A stretch of 64,000 bases of DNA from Balneolaceae bacterium (GTDB lineage Bacteria > Bacteroidota > Rhodothermia > Balneolales > Balneolaceae). Shown here one piece after another: positions 1 through 9,361 of this stretch (position 1 is the stretch's first letter; every line of letters begins with the position of its first letter). The notes beneath the pieces are model-generated. The model saw nothing but the letters and a program-made list of their open reading frames with translations, did no database searches and had not been told where the DNA came from. The DNA is taken from contig JAFIFB010000007.1 in the NCBI GenBank assembly GCA_020832285.1, forward strand, positions 1 to 64,000, in the 5' to 3' direction. The position numbers were made by a program, and so were the translations under genes.

Positions 1-2
1 CC

Positions 3-131
3 GAACAAGTGAACTCTAAAATTCAGCAGTTAAAATCTATTTCGAAAGGCTACCGAAACTTTGATAATTTCCGAAATGCCATACTGTTCTATTTTGGAAA
101 ATTAGACCTCTACCCACAAGGTTTCCCGTAG
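3..131 (+). CDS. C-terminal end of an ISL3-like transposase (cut by window start)
   Basis: An open frame enters from the left edge and ends at TAG (129-131), giving 42 residues. The segment N-S-K-I-Q-Q-L-K followed by GYRNFDNFR matches the usual C-terminal end of DDE transposases of the ISL3 type, where NxKIKxxKR...YGFRNFxNFR precedes the stop. Only this end is visible, so whether the element is intact cannot be judged. No clear terminal inverted repeat was identified in the roughly 90 bases between it and the next gene. The family call rests on remembered motif patterns. Confidence 0.5.
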   Translation, partial: EQVNSKIQQLKSISKGYRNFDNFRNAILFYFGKLDLYPQGFP

Positions 132-221
132 AACCAAAAAAATTATCTCCAAAAAAGACGCAATAGCAATACCCAAGCTGTTTTTTAATCCGCAAAATCA
201 ATCACATCAATCCACATTATC

Positions 222-1319
222 ATGAAGCGACATTTCAAGTCCCTTTTACCTTGCCTGCTTGGCTTTATACTTATCACCGGAAGCTGTAATAAAGAGAGTG
301 AATTTTATTCTATGGATGATTTTTATCTCATAGAAAAAATTGACACCCATACTCATATCAATACAAATAGTCCGCTTGTGATAGAACAAGGGATAAATGA
401 CAATATGCGTGTAGTAACTATTAATACAGATGCTTGGGATGTCCAATCCATTTCTGATCAGCAGGAAATTGCCATCGATTTAAAGAACCGGTTTCCGGAT
501 CGTTTCGAATATGCCACAACCTTTTCGATGGAAGGATGGGAGGATGCAGAAACCTGGGTGGAAAATACAATCGCCTACCTTGAAAAATCTTTTGAAAATG
601 GAGCTATCGGGGTAAAAGTCTGGAAAAGTATCGGGATGACGTATAAGGATGAAAATGACAATTTTATTATGATTGACCATCCTCAGTTTGACCCGGTCAT
701 CTCATATATTGAAGAACAGGGACAACCGCTACTCGGCCATCTCGGCGAACCCAAAAACTGCTGGCTTCCGCTTGATGAAATGACCACCAATAATGATCGA
801 GAGTATTTTGAAAACAACCCGCAATACCACCTATATCTTCACCCGGACAACCCCTCATATGATGAAATTATTCAGGCCACAAATAACAGGCTTGACAAAC
901 ATCCGGACCTGGACTACGTCGGAATCCATCTTGGCAGCATGGAGTGGAGTATTGAGATGATGGCAGAACACCTGGACAGATATCCCCGCATGGTTCTGGA
1001 TATGGCTCACCGTATCCCCCATCTGCAACATCATTCACAACAGGACAGGGAAAAGCTTCGAAATTTCTTCATTGAATATCAGGATCAGCTCATTTATTCA
1101 ACTGACCTGCAGCACTATATTGATTCTGACCCGGATGAAATCAACGAATTAACTCACAGTACATGGATTGGTGACTGGGAGTTTTTTGTAACTGATCATA
1201 CCATGGAGGTATGGCAGGTTGACGGTTCTTTCCAGGGCTTAAAACTGCCACGGGAAGTTGTCGATAAACTTTATCGGAAAAATGCCCAGCGATGGTGGTT
1301 TTCCGGCAGTGAACTGTAG
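222..1319 (+). CDS. Lipoprotein metal-dependent amidohydrolase (Amidohydro_2-like)
   Basis: A 365-residue protein with a lipoprotein signal (lipobox ITGSC, Cys22), so probably membrane-anchored outside the cytoplasm. The mature part starts with the HxH metal motif IDTHTH (His43, His45). Later come GVKVWKS, GHLGEPKNCW, GIHLGSMEWS and YSTDLQH, which are positions where amidohydrolases of the COG3618/Amidohydro_2 group carry their remaining metal and catalytic residues. That superfamily includes sugar lactonases and decarboxylases; the substrate here is unknown. The protein at 38884-39900 is a clear paralogue sharing GEPKNCWLPLDEMT but lacking any signal peptide. The gene stands alone on the plus strand, convergent with the DUF4832 gene. 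Confidence 0.75.
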   Translation: MKRHFKSLLPCLLGFILITGSCNKESEFYSMDDFYLIEKIDTHTHINTNSPLVIEQGINDNMRVVTINTDAWDVQSISDQQEIAIDLKNRFPDRFEYATTFSMEGWEDAETWVENTIAYLEKSFENGAIGVKVWKSIGMTYKDENDNFIMIDHPQFDPVISYIEEQGQPLLGHLGEPKNCWLPLDEMTTNNDREYFENNPQYHLYLHPDNPSYDEIIQATNNRLDKHPDLDYVGIHLGSMEWSIEMMAEHLDRYPRMVLDMAHRIPHLQHHSQQDREKLRNFFIEYQDQLIYSTDLQHYIDSDPDEINELTHSTWIGDWEFFVTDHTMEVWQVDGSFQGLKLPREVVDKLYRKNAQRWWFSGSEL

Positions 1320-1352
1320 AGCTGAACAGTTTAAATTTCAGAGTTATTAAAA

Positions 1353-2837
1353 TTATGGAGATTCTATAACAGTAATGCTTCCAAGGCTGTACCAGCCATC
1401 GGCGGTTCTTGAATCAATTGGAAGGTGGATAGCCGGTCGGGGCTCAACACCCGCTTCTCTGGCCGGTTCAATCAGTGCCATCTCAATTTTATATTCACCG
1501 GTTGGGAGGTCATGCGGAATAAATACCGCATCATCGTACAGATTATCTCCCGGCATCCACTCCCGGATATCCACATCGGTTATTAAAATTGTGCTTGCTT
1601 CTTCATTGTGTAAACGAAACGCCAGGGGAAATTGGCGGTAGATGGGTGCCACACCCCTGTTTTCCCACCAGGTTGTAAAATCGAGTTTGCCGTTTCGAAC
1701 CACCTCCCCCGGATATGAAATACGGCGGGGAACAAACCGGTAGCCCATTTTTTTAATCCAATCATCAACCATATCCTGCCACTCTTCCGGCACAGGTGCC
1801 GATTTTGCATTAAAAGAAGACATTCTCCATTTTAGTCCCTGTTCAAAAATATATTCAACTTCTTCTTTTGTGAAGTTGCCCCTGTTTTTCCAGCCTGGAA
1901 AATTATAGCAGATCTCTAAAGTAACATGCCCTTTCTTCCATGCATCCTGCATTCCATAATTGATGATACCCTGAGGATAATAATCGTACATGTGCGTCCA
2001 GCCATCCTGGTCTTCTGCCCAAAAACCGATATCGCCCATGCAGTCGGCCCGCCATCCCATATCAGCTTGCGACATACCATATCTATTGGTTTTCTCATCT
2101 GTCAATAGCATTATAAGGGGTGTTTTTTTGAATGTATCCGAATATGCATCAATCAGTGCCTCTCTTGTTGGTTGTGTAAGCATGGATGAACCGGCACCCT
2201 CTCCCCAGGCTCCGACAATTCGGGTATCCACTGCTTCAAGGTCGGGGTGCCCGTCATACCGTTCCCCCATCTTTCGGATAAATCCGCCATAAAATTCAGC
2301 ATAACGGAGATCTTCCGGATCCACCATCCACGCATTTACAGAACTGTCGAAAGCCCATTCCCTTCTTTCACCAACCATTTCCCTGTACCAATCCGGCACA
2401 TCATGAGCATCATGATAAGGTGAGCCGTGTGACATCACAGCAAGTTTAACAGTTTGTCCTCTTTCACGAGCCGTTGCCAGCGCCCTGTCGAGAATATCCC
2501 ATCGGTACTGGCCTTGTTCAGGCTCAAGAAATCTCCAATAAAACCGAAGGTAAGCCATTGAAGTATTAGGGTAATTTTCATTAATCAAATTCCCCTGTTC
2601 ATCTGTAAGCACTTCATAAGGGTATTCTTCCCGGAAATCGCCACAACACCCCTCAAGTGCATTGGCCGGATCTCCTTCAAAACGCTGAAAAGTCATAAAT
2701 CCTTTACCCGGATTTGTGAGAAGCTCTCCATTGTCGTGGAATCGGACAAGTACCCGATCTCCGCTTTGGGCAGACAACTCCTGAAACAGTGCTGTTCCGA
2801 AAAACAGTATTGCGATTGCAACAGATATCTTCTTCAT
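1353..2837 (-). CDS. Secreted DUF4832 domain protein, TIM-barrel glycosidase-like
   Basis: 494 residues with a signal peptide ending near ALFQELSAQ. The mature N-terminus has the NPGKGF motif and the barrel-like segment NTSMAYLRFYWRFLEPEQG, typical of proteins whose C-terminal part is DUF4832 and whose N-terminal part resembles GH42/GH5-type barrels. A candidate acid/base Glu lies in GAWGEG. The C-terminal 120 residues (from about YPGEVVRNG) look like a beta-sandwich. Such proteins are common in polysaccharide loci, but I know of no settled activity. It follows the esterase at 2917-4059 on the same strand after 79 bases and probably shares its transcript. Confidence 0.7.
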   Translation of the reverse strand: MKKISVAIAILFFGTALFQELSAQSGDRVLVRFHDNGELLTNPGKGFMTFQRFEGDPANALEGCCGDFREEYPYEVLTDEQGNLINENYPNTSMAYLRFYWRFLEPEQGQYRWDILDRALATARERGQTVKLAVMSHGSPYHDAHDVPDWYREMVGERREWAFDSSVNAWMVDPEDLRYAEFYGGFIRKMGERYDGHPDLEAVDTRIVGAWGEGAGSSMLTQPTREALIDAYSDTFKKTPLIMLLTDEKTNRYGMSQADMGWRADCMGDIGFWAEDQDGWTHMYDYYPQGIINYGMQDAWKKGHVTLEICYNFPGWKNRGNFTKEEVEYIFEQGLKWRMSSFNAKSAPVPEEWQDMVDDWIKKMGYRFVPRRISYPGEVVRNGKLDFTTWWENRGVAPIYRQFPLAFRLHNEEASTILITDVDIREWMPGDNLYDDAVFIPHDLPTGEYKIEMALIEPAREAGVEPRPAIHLPIDSRTADGWYSLGSITVIESP

Positions 2838-2916
2838 AAGATAAGAGATAAGATTATTTCAGCAGTACGCTCATATAAAATTTCACAATGGTGCAAAACA
2901 TCGTTTGCTGCTGTTT

Positions 2917-4059
2917 TTAATTCAAAAAGTGTTCAAAAAAACGATATATAATTTCATTAGAATACTCGTTTGGGCTATGAGTGGGCCGGTTTTGCATGGC
3001 TACTCTGTTTTCATATCCCAGTATTTTATTTACATCAATGGCATGATTTAACGGTTTCCAGCGTTCTGGCGGGTCTTCGGAACCAGCCGAAACCAGGAAG
3101 GGGCGGGGTGCCATCAGAGCATGGAGATCATGAAGATCCCAGCCCTCTTCTATCATCACTTTATAAGCACCTCTACGGTGATTTTCATCCGACGGAATAC
3201 CGCGCCAGTCTCTTTCTATATTTCCTGATTCGTATCCAAGATACCAGGGATCCCAAAAGTTGACATTTCCTCTGCTCTCATCAAAAACGATACCCCCGTC
3301 TGACCAAACCCCAATTGCAAATTTGTCATATAAAGCTGATGCAAACATCGCCCATTTACCTCCATAAGAATGCCCCACGATTCCGATTCTGTCAGGATCC
3401 ACCTCATCAAGATTGGCTAAAACCTGATAGGCATTTGCTGCCATATAGGCCATAAAGGAAAGCGGCTGCAGAGTTGCGTTAGCTTCATCCGGATAGTAAT
3501 TCGAGCGCGGATCGCTCCCGAAAGAAAGGGTTACAAATCCTCTTTTTGTTAACTGGTAAGCAAAATCCATGAGCTCACGATCCAGCCCGGCACCTGTTTC
3601 GGCATCATAAAAGGGAACTACAGCAGCTGGCATAGGCCCCTCACCATCTGGGACAAGAATGTAGGCGTCACGCATCCATCCAGGTGCAACTTCAAATTCA
3701 ACCTTGTGCTGCATGAAATCTTCCCGCTGTCCCGATTCGATGTAGTTTACAACGGGGTTGGCCAGCACTTCAGGCCATTCACCCAGCAAACCGTGCCAGC
3801 GATCAAGAATTTCCCCGCGTCTTTTTTCCCAGTCGGAAGCGTTCTGCACCTCTTCACCAGAATCTAAAATAAGGGGAGAGCGGTAATCCCCGTATTCACC
3901 AGCAAACTCTTCGGGCGGAGAAAAATATTCTATAAGGTCTTCCGGCAGAGGCTTTTCATCCACAACTTCTGCATTGTTGCAGGCATAGAACAAAATAATG
4001 ATTGCGGTCAATAGAATACTTTGGGTGGAGTACTGCGATCTGTTACTTACTGGCTTCAT
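2917..4059 (-). CDS. Lipoprotein alpha/beta-hydrolase (carbohydrate esterase-like), copy A
   Basis: 380 residues with a lipobox (LFYAC, Cys27). The nucleophile elbow is GHSYGGKW (Ser231); candidate acid and base are the Asp in AGSEDPP and the His in NRPTHSP. The fold resembles dienelactone-hydrolase or acetylxylan-esterase-type enzymes, and the K right after the GxSxGG elbow recalls CE15 glucuronoyl esterases, so a de-esterifying role on sugar side groups is plausible but inferred. By eye it is about 87% identical, with no gaps, to the protein at 21913-23055. It lies downstream of susD behind a strong terminator, so it probably has its own promoter. Confidence 0.72.
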   Translation of the reverse strand: MKPVSNRSQYSTQSILLTAIIILFYACNNAEVVDEKPLPEDLIEYFSPPEEFAGEYGDYRSPLILDSGEEVQNASDWEKRRGEILDRWHGLLGEWPEVLANPVVNYIESGQREDFMQHKVEFEVAPGWMRDAYILVPDGEGPMPAAVVPFYDAETGAGLDRELMDFAYQLTKRGFVTLSFGSDPRSNYYPDEANATLQPLSFMAYMAANAYQVLANLDEVDPDRIGIVGHSYGGKWAMFASALYDKFAIGVWSDGGIVFDESRGNVNFWDPWYLGYESGNIERDWRGIPSDENHRRGAYKVMIEEGWDLHDLHALMAPRPFLVSAGSEDPPERWKPLNHAIDVNKILGYENRVAMQNRPTHSPNEYSNEIIYRFFEHFLN

Positions 4060-4372
4060 ATTTTCAGGCCTGCTATCTATTGTTTTCTGATTTTATTTGA
4101 GTAAAAAATAATGCATCGGTTTGCATCGTAACCCTAAACCGGATATCTAACCTAAATATTTTCTTGTAAGTAATTATCATTCATAACTTTATATGAATTA
4201 TCACAAATTGGCTGCATGAGGGCAAAAGCACTAAGAATGATGTTAAGGAAAAGTTTTAATAAATGGTGTAATTCCTGAAAATTTTACTCTTGAAATAAAA
4301 AAACACCTGTGAACAGTAAAAGAGTTCACAGGTGCTGATTTTGCTACGGATAAAATTTAAAGGGTCAGTTTA
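4060..4372. other. Intergenic region between esterase A and susD
   Basis: No gene is seen. The right part holds the susCD terminator hairpin. The left part is AT-rich and should carry the promoter of the esterase A/DUF4832 pair. It contains a direct repeat of GCATCG and a 7-bp inverted repeat, ATTCATA (4179-4185) with TATGAAT (4192-4198). No sigma-factor motif can be assigned with confidence. Confidence 0.5.
4294..4336 (-). terminator. Rho-independent terminator of susC-susD
   Basis: A perfect 11-bp stem, CACCTGTGAAC (4304-4314) with GTTCACAGGTG (4324-4334), and a 9-base loop. Read on the minus strand it is followed directly by a run of seven T. It lies about 40 bases past the susD stop codon, the expected place for termination of the pair. 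Confidence 0.9.
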
Positions 4373-5914
4373 TTAGTACCCCGGATTATTTCCTGTAATA
4401 TTGCTGTTGGCATTGATTTCAGCCTGAGGAAGAGGCCAAAGATGATTATGCTCATTAAATGACCGGGAATAACCAGCCGTCATCAGGTAGACTTCGCCAG
4501 CACTGTTTTGGTAATGTGCACCATAAACCGGGCCTGGCATTACTTCGGTTCCAATGCCCCAACGAAACATATCAAAGATCCTCAGTCCTTCAAAAGCCAG
4601 CTCACGGGCTCTTTCATCCATGATAAATTGCATGAGTGACTCTGCATCCGGATGGGTTGTCTCATCAATCGTGTACACTTCAACAGTTGGGCGCTGTCTC
4701 ACTTCATTGATCGCATCATATACAGATTGATCAATCTCGTTAAGCATGACTTTGGCTTCAGCATACATCAACAGGACATCCGCATAACGGATATGAATCA
4801 TATTGATAGAGCCTGTTGAAGGGCTTGAACTGTCACCTTCATAATCGATATACTTTTTCAGATTATAACCCAGTTCGGTGGTTGTCTCAGTAACACCTAC
4901 TTGATCCGGAGTTCCGCTATTGGGACTGGAATCATAAATGTTGTTTCCGATCGGCTGGCCTGTGTAGAAAACCGAATAACCCCAGCGAGGGTCAAGATTC
5001 TCATACGCTTCTGAGGGGTCATTAAAATCCTCAATGTTATATTCGGTGTCTTCAAGCCTGTAGAGCAGATAGAGATCATGAACAGGCTCAACACCTGAAC
5101 CTCCGCCAATGGATGCAGCAGAAAGGCTGAATGCGTTATAATTGGTACCTGAGGATGAATACTGCCGGTCAAATATCACTTCTGAGGAGTTTTGGCCATC
5201 GTAATGAAACAGTGCTTCATAGTTTGGATAAAGCTCATAAACGCCGCTATTTATGACCGACTGTGCAGCATCGCGTGCAATTTGCCATCTTTCATTACGC
5301 AAAGCTACTCTTGCCAGCAGTGATTCAGCAGCACCATGTGTTGCTCGTCCTACGTTACTGCCGCTGTAGCTTACAGGAAGAGAGTTTGCAGATATGATCG
5401 AGTTTAATTCATTAATTATAAAATCAACAATTTCACTTCGGTCTGTTCTCGGCAGATGGTCACTGATTTCAGTAGGTTCGAGAGGGAAAGGCACATCACC
5501 GTACAAGCTGGTTAACTGAGTGTAGTAGTATGCTCTGAGAAATCTTGCCTCGGCTTCGAGCCTGTCAAGAACTTCCAGGTTACCCACCTCAACCTGGTCA
5601 ATATTGGCAACTACATCATTAGCTTTTCGTATTCCGTTATAGTAACGGTTCCAGGTACTTGAAACAAGGCCCTCAGAAGCTGTAATCGGGCTGCTTGCAT
5701 ACAATTGGAAAGCGATATCAGTACGGTTATCCAATGTCATGGTTCGCCCATCCATATGTGAATAAACTCCATTCACAGCCTGTTCTGCATCAACAACACG
5801 GTTCCAGTAGAACTCTTCTGTAACCGAGTCTGTCGGAGCTATATTCAACCCGTTATCACATCCTAATATGACAACAGTACACATAAGTAAACTTAGAATT
5901 ATTTTCTTCTTCAT
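4373..5914 (-). CDS. SusD/RagB-family glycan-binding outer-membrane lipoprotein
   Basis: 513 residues with a lipoprotein signal (VVILGC, Cys19). The sequence shows SusD features: an N-terminal FYWNRVVDAEQAVNGVY block, TPR-like helices with RAYYYTQLTSLYGDVPFP near residue 130, and the C-terminal RARELAFEGLRIFDMFRWG block followed by LWPLPQAEINANSN and a GNNPGY end. SusD proteins cap the SusC channel and bind oligosaccharide at the cell surface. The gene starts 34 bases after susC and ends at a strong terminator, so the two form one unit. Sequence alone does not give the glycan bound. Confidence 0.95.
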   Translation of the reverse strand: MKKKIILSLLMCTVVILGCDNGLNIAPTDSVTEEFYWNRVVDAEQAVNGVYSHMDGRTMTLDNRTDIAFQLYASSPITASEGLVSSTWNRYYNGIRKANDVVANIDQVEVGNLEVLDRLEAEARFLRAYYYTQLTSLYGDVPFPLEPTEISDHLPRTDRSEIVDFIINELNSIISANSLPVSYSGSNVGRATHGAAESLLARVALRNERWQIARDAAQSVINSGVYELYPNYEALFHYDGQNSSEVIFDRQYSSSGTNYNAFSLSAASIGGGSGVEPVHDLYLLYRLEDTEYNIEDFNDPSEAYENLDPRWGYSVFYTGQPIGNNIYDSSPNSGTPDQVGVTETTTELGYNLKKYIDYEGDSSSPSTGSINMIHIRYADVLLMYAEAKVMLNEIDQSVYDAINEVRQRPTVEVYTIDETTHPDAESLMQFIMDERARELAFEGLRIFDMFRWGIGTEVMPGPVYGAHYQNSAGEVYLMTAGYSRSFNEHNHLWPLPQAEINANSNITGNNPGY

Positions 5915-5948
5915 AAATTGGCTCTTATCAGAGATTTAAAAATGTTGT

Positions 5949-8900
5949 TTAAAAGGAGACGTTTACACCAAACCGAAGTGCTTTCGAGTGAGGATAGAAT
6001 TGATTTCTTCCCCTTGGCAGTTCGGGATCAAACAGCCCTGTGGGTGTAAATGTCAACAGATTTTCTCCGGAGAAATAGAGACGTAAATTCTGAATGAGCT
6101 GCTGAGGCACTGTGTAGCCAACTGTGATGTTCTTCAGCCTGGCATATTTGGTGTCCTCCAGCATAAAGTCTGACATACAGTTTGCGCAGTTACTCCACAC
6201 CTGGGCACCTACCATCACTCTTGGCCAGGTTCCGTCGGGGTTCTCCGTAGGGTGAAATCTGTTATCGGCCATCTCCTGCGGGATAAAGTTCTGGCTGTTT
6301 GGTCCCTGTACCAGGGCTCCGTCGAGCATATGCCATTGTTCCATTACTCCCTGCCAGAACATGCTGAAATCGAAATTTCGGTAGGAAGCACTGAAATTAA
6401 GGCCAAACTCATATCTTGGATCCTCATTTGCCACTACTTCCTGATCTCCTTCAGGATACAATGCTGCTGTCAGGTTTCCATCACCAGTTAAATCTCTGTA
6501 AATAACATCACCGATACCTGCATTGGGGCTTCTTCTCGTTGGATAATTATCCAGGTCTTCCTGAGTTCGGTAGATACCCGGGGATCGATAACCACGTAAT
6601 GAATTAATCGAATATCCCTCTGCCCAGACAGTGAATTTATCCGGATAAAACGGGCCTTGTCCACTCAGGCTTTCAATTGTGTTTACGACATCTGAAAAGT
6701 GCAAGCCAACAGCATACTGGAATCCGCCATCTGATGAAGGTATTCCGCGATAATTAATTTCGAGTTCCCAACCGTTGTTCGATACATCAGCAGCGTTTTG
6801 AAAAGGAGCTCCCATTCCAACCGAGCCGGGTACCGGCAGAACCAGAAGAATATCACTTGTATAATTCCAGAAATATTCTGCAATGATTTCTAATCTGTCT
6901 TCAAGTAACCCAATATCCAGACCAATATTTGTCATTGTGGTGGTTTCCCAAGAAATATTGGGATTTCCAGCAGACGTTACACCGGTTGCAGGTACCGGAC
7001 CGTCACCAAAGTCATAAGAAAGTCCCAGGTTGTAGCTGTTCAGAAAAGCATGAAGCCCGGTACGTTCATTCGAACTCATTCGCTCGTTACCAAGCTGACC
7101 CCAGGAAGCTCTCACTCTCAGGTTGCTGAGAAAATCGGCATCCTGCATAAAGCTTTCACTTGAAATTCTCCAGCCAGCTGAAAATGAGGGAAAGAAACCC
7201 CAGCGATTCCCTTCGGCAAAACGGGATGAACCATCATACCGAACGTTGGCCTGTAAGCTGTATCGATCTCCAAAAGTGTAGTTTGCACGGCCAAAAAAGG
7301 ATCGGACTCTCCAGGAATCATTAAAGCATCCGCTTGTATGGCTTCCGGCATCATTAAATTGACTGCAGGTTAATTGATTTCCTGTATCACCGGCACTCAG
7401 TGATCGCAATTCGTTGTTGAAGAAGTTATTCCGGGCTGAAGATACCTGACTTGCCCTTGTATAGAGCTCCTCATATCCAACCGTACCGCCCAGGCTGTGG
7501 TTTTCAAAACTATCTGAATAATTCATGAACACACGATGACTGAGTTCCCGTCGGTTATATCGCCCTTCATTTAATGTATTGGTTGAAAACCAACCACTGG
7601 AAGCCACTGTGTTTCCGGTTAGCGGATGAATCATATTGTTCCGGGACTCCCGGAAAATCGTTTCTTCTGTTGCGGTGCGGTTAAAAGTAAGGTCTCCCTC
7701 AATCGTGAGCACATCACTGATATTGAAGTTTAAACCACCGGTTGCAACAACATCATCACTTTGTCTTCGTGATTCACCGGAATTTGCCATGATATGTGGG
7801 TTCCAGGTACCACCAATCAGATCACCAGTCGCATTCTGTCCGTCCGGATAAGTCATAATCATGTCCCGGTTCATATGCAATAATCCCTGGGTTATACGCT
7901 GACCGGTAAAACCCGGGCCGGTCACGTCACGATTTCTATATATAAGATTTGCTGTAAACGTTAAATCATCTGTCACAAACAGATCGCTGTTCACCCGAAT
8001 TGAGGCGCGCTGGTTATTAAAGTTTTGAATAATACCGTCCGTATCCTGATGGTTTACAGCCGCATACAATCGCCCTGTTTCACTTCCGGTAGATAATGAA
8101 ATAGACTGGCTGTACTCCATGGCATTGTCCTGAAAAATCCCGCCCTCAAAATCGGCAAAAGGAAATTCCAATGGATTTGTACCTGCAAGAACATTGGAAA
8201 TATACTCTTCAGTAAAGATTGGCTGCTGCCCTCCTGCTACCCGGGCTTCGTTTTCCAGCCTCATCCAGCTCTCTCTGTCGGCAGGTTCAGGAAAGAACAA
8301 CTTATTGTGAACGCCCACAAAAGCATCATAATTCACATTAATACCTGTTTCAGCTCCGCGTTTTGTTGTAATGAGAATCACACCATTTGCCGCTCGAGAT
8401 CCATAAATCGCAGCGGAAGCTGCATCCTTTAGAACGGTAATCGACTCGATAGATGAAGCTTCAACCGTTGCCAAAGACTGCTCAATACCATCAACCAGTA
8501 CAAGCGGATTGGGATTGTTCAGGGTTCCTGTTCCCCGTACCCTGGTCAGCACATCTTCTTCACCAGGCTGCCCGCCCTGATATTGTATGGTTAAGCCGGG
8601 ACTGAGGCCTTGCAGGCCCATAGCAGTATTGGTGATTGGCCTCCGCTCAAAATCGGCTGCTGAAATAGAGCTGACTGCCCCGGTCACATCAGCTCTTCGC
8701 TGCGTACCAAAACCAACCACTACCATCTCATCCATTAAAGCAATATCGGCCTCAAGGCGAATCTCCATCCCATCGCTGATATGCTGGTCTGTAATTGTAA
8801 TTGTTTGAGAAACATATCCCACAAATGTAAAAACAAGTTCAACTCCAGACCCATCAACATTAAGAGTAAACTCTCCTGACAAGTCGGTTACGGTTCCTGT

Positions 8901-9053
8901 ACTCGTGCCAGCAATCAAAATATTGACTCCCGGCAACAGTTCTCCGGTATTTGCATCTGACACCGTGCCCTCAACCGTTACAGATTGAGCAAATGCCATC
9001 GACATCACGCCGAATAACATGCATGCATTCAATAGTAGTGCTTTGTATTTCAT
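5949..9053 (-). CDS. SusC/RagA-family TonB-linked outer-membrane transporter
   Basis: 1034 residues, normal for SusC. A signal peptide (cut near SMAFAQ) is followed by a carboxypeptidase-regulatory-like domain at about 25-105 (VTVEGTVSDANTGELLPGVN). Next come a plug domain with the diagnostic DAASAAIYGSRAANGVI segment and a long beta-barrel ending in aromatic F (RFGVNVSF). It imports oligosaccharides across the outer membrane using TonB energy, with SusD at 4373-5914 as lid. No anti-sigma/ECF pair or hybrid two-component regulator lies nearby. LacI-type palindromes upstream (9080-9103 and 9262-9277) suggest repressor control instead. Confidence 0.96.
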   Translation of the reverse strand: MKYKALLLNACMLFGVMSMAFAQSVTVEGTVSDANTGELLPGVNILIAGTSTGTVTDLSGEFTLNVDGSGVELVFTFVGYVSQTITITDQHISDGMEIRLEADIALMDEMVVVGFGTQRRADVTGAVSSISAADFERRPITNTAMGLQGLSPGLTIQYQGGQPGEEDVLTRVRGTGTLNNPNPLVLVDGIEQSLATVEASSIESITVLKDAASAAIYGSRAANGVILITTKRGAETGINVNYDAFVGVHNKLFFPEPADRESWMRLENEARVAGGQQPIFTEEYISNVLAGTNPLEFPFADFEGGIFQDNAMEYSQSISLSTGSETGRLYAAVNHQDTDGIIQNFNNQRASIRVNSDLFVTDDLTFTANLIYRNRDVTGPGFTGQRITQGLLHMNRDMIMTYPDGQNATGDLIGGTWNPHIMANSGESRRQSDDVVATGGLNFNISDVLTIEGDLTFNRTATEETIFRESRNNMIHPLTGNTVASSGWFSTNTLNEGRYNRRELSHRVFMNYSDSFENHSLGGTVGYEELYTRASQVSSARNNFFNNELRSLSAGDTGNQLTCSQFNDAGSHTSGCFNDSWRVRSFFGRANYTFGDRYSLQANVRYDGSSRFAEGNRWGFFPSFSAGWRISSESFMQDADFLSNLRVRASWGQLGNERMSSNERTGLHAFLNSYNLGLSYDFGDGPVPATGVTSAGNPNISWETTTMTNIGLDIGLLEDRLEIIAEYFWNYTSDILLVLPVPGSVGMGAPFQNAADVSNNGWELEINYRGIPSSDGGFQYAVGLHFSDVVNTIESLSGQGPFYPDKFTVWAEGYSINSLRGYRSPGIYRTQEDLDNYPTRRSPNAGIGDVIYRDLTGDGNLTAALYPEGDQEVVANEDPRYEFGLNFSASYRNFDFSMFWQGVMEQWHMLDGALVQGPNSQNFIPQEMADNRFHPTENPDGTWPRVMVGAQVWSNCANCMSDFMLEDTKYARLKNITVGYTVPQQLIQNLRLYFSGENLLTFTPTGLFDPELPRGRNQFYPHSKALRFGVNVSF

Positions 9054-9079
9054 TAATCTTCGTTTTTTTTGAAATTTAA

Positions 9080-9103
9080 AACCGGTTCAGCGTAACCGGT
9101 TAC
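9080..9103. promoter_or_regulatory. Candidate LacI-family operator pair next to susC
   Basis: GTAACCGGTTAC (9092-9103) is a perfect 12-bp palindrome with a central CG, as LacI-family operators have. A second AACCGGTT core lies at 9080-9087. The site sits 39-50 bases upstream of the susC start codon, where it could block the promoter. No LacI-family gene occurs in the window. Confidence 0.55.
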
Positions 9104-9261
9104 TTGATAGCAAAATTCCAAAAAGAACCGAATAAAACAAGAAAAAAATTACATTTTTTAATAAAAAACATATATTGCGCAACAGAAACTGTACTCAAAT
9201 GCAAAAAAAGGGCTTTTATTTCGAAAGCCTATTTGATTTCAGACATCAATTTTTTTTAAAA

Positions 9262-9277
9262 AAGTAACCGTTTACTT
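9262..9277. promoter_or_regulatory. Candidate distal LacI-type operator
   Basis: AAGTAACCGTTTACTT is a 16-bp palindrome with one mismatched pair and the same AGTAACC half-site as the susC-proximal site. It lies 85 bases before the start of the divergent GH109-like gene. Confidence 0.5.
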
Positions 9278-9361
9278 CTTAAAAAAAAATCAAATAGAAC
9301 ATAAAATACTGATAATTAAATTAGTTATAAATATAACCGCTAATAATTAAATGTTTAACCT

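Larger units (their letters stand above)
9054..9361. promoter_or_regulatory. Divergent control region between susC and a GH109-like gene
   Basis: 308 AT-rich bases separate the susC start (minus) from the GTG start of the GH109-like gene (plus). No gene is seen. It contains two LacI-type palindrome sites, listed separately, about 172 bases centre to centre. That arrangement would let one repressor act on both promoters or form a loop. Confidence 0.6.
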
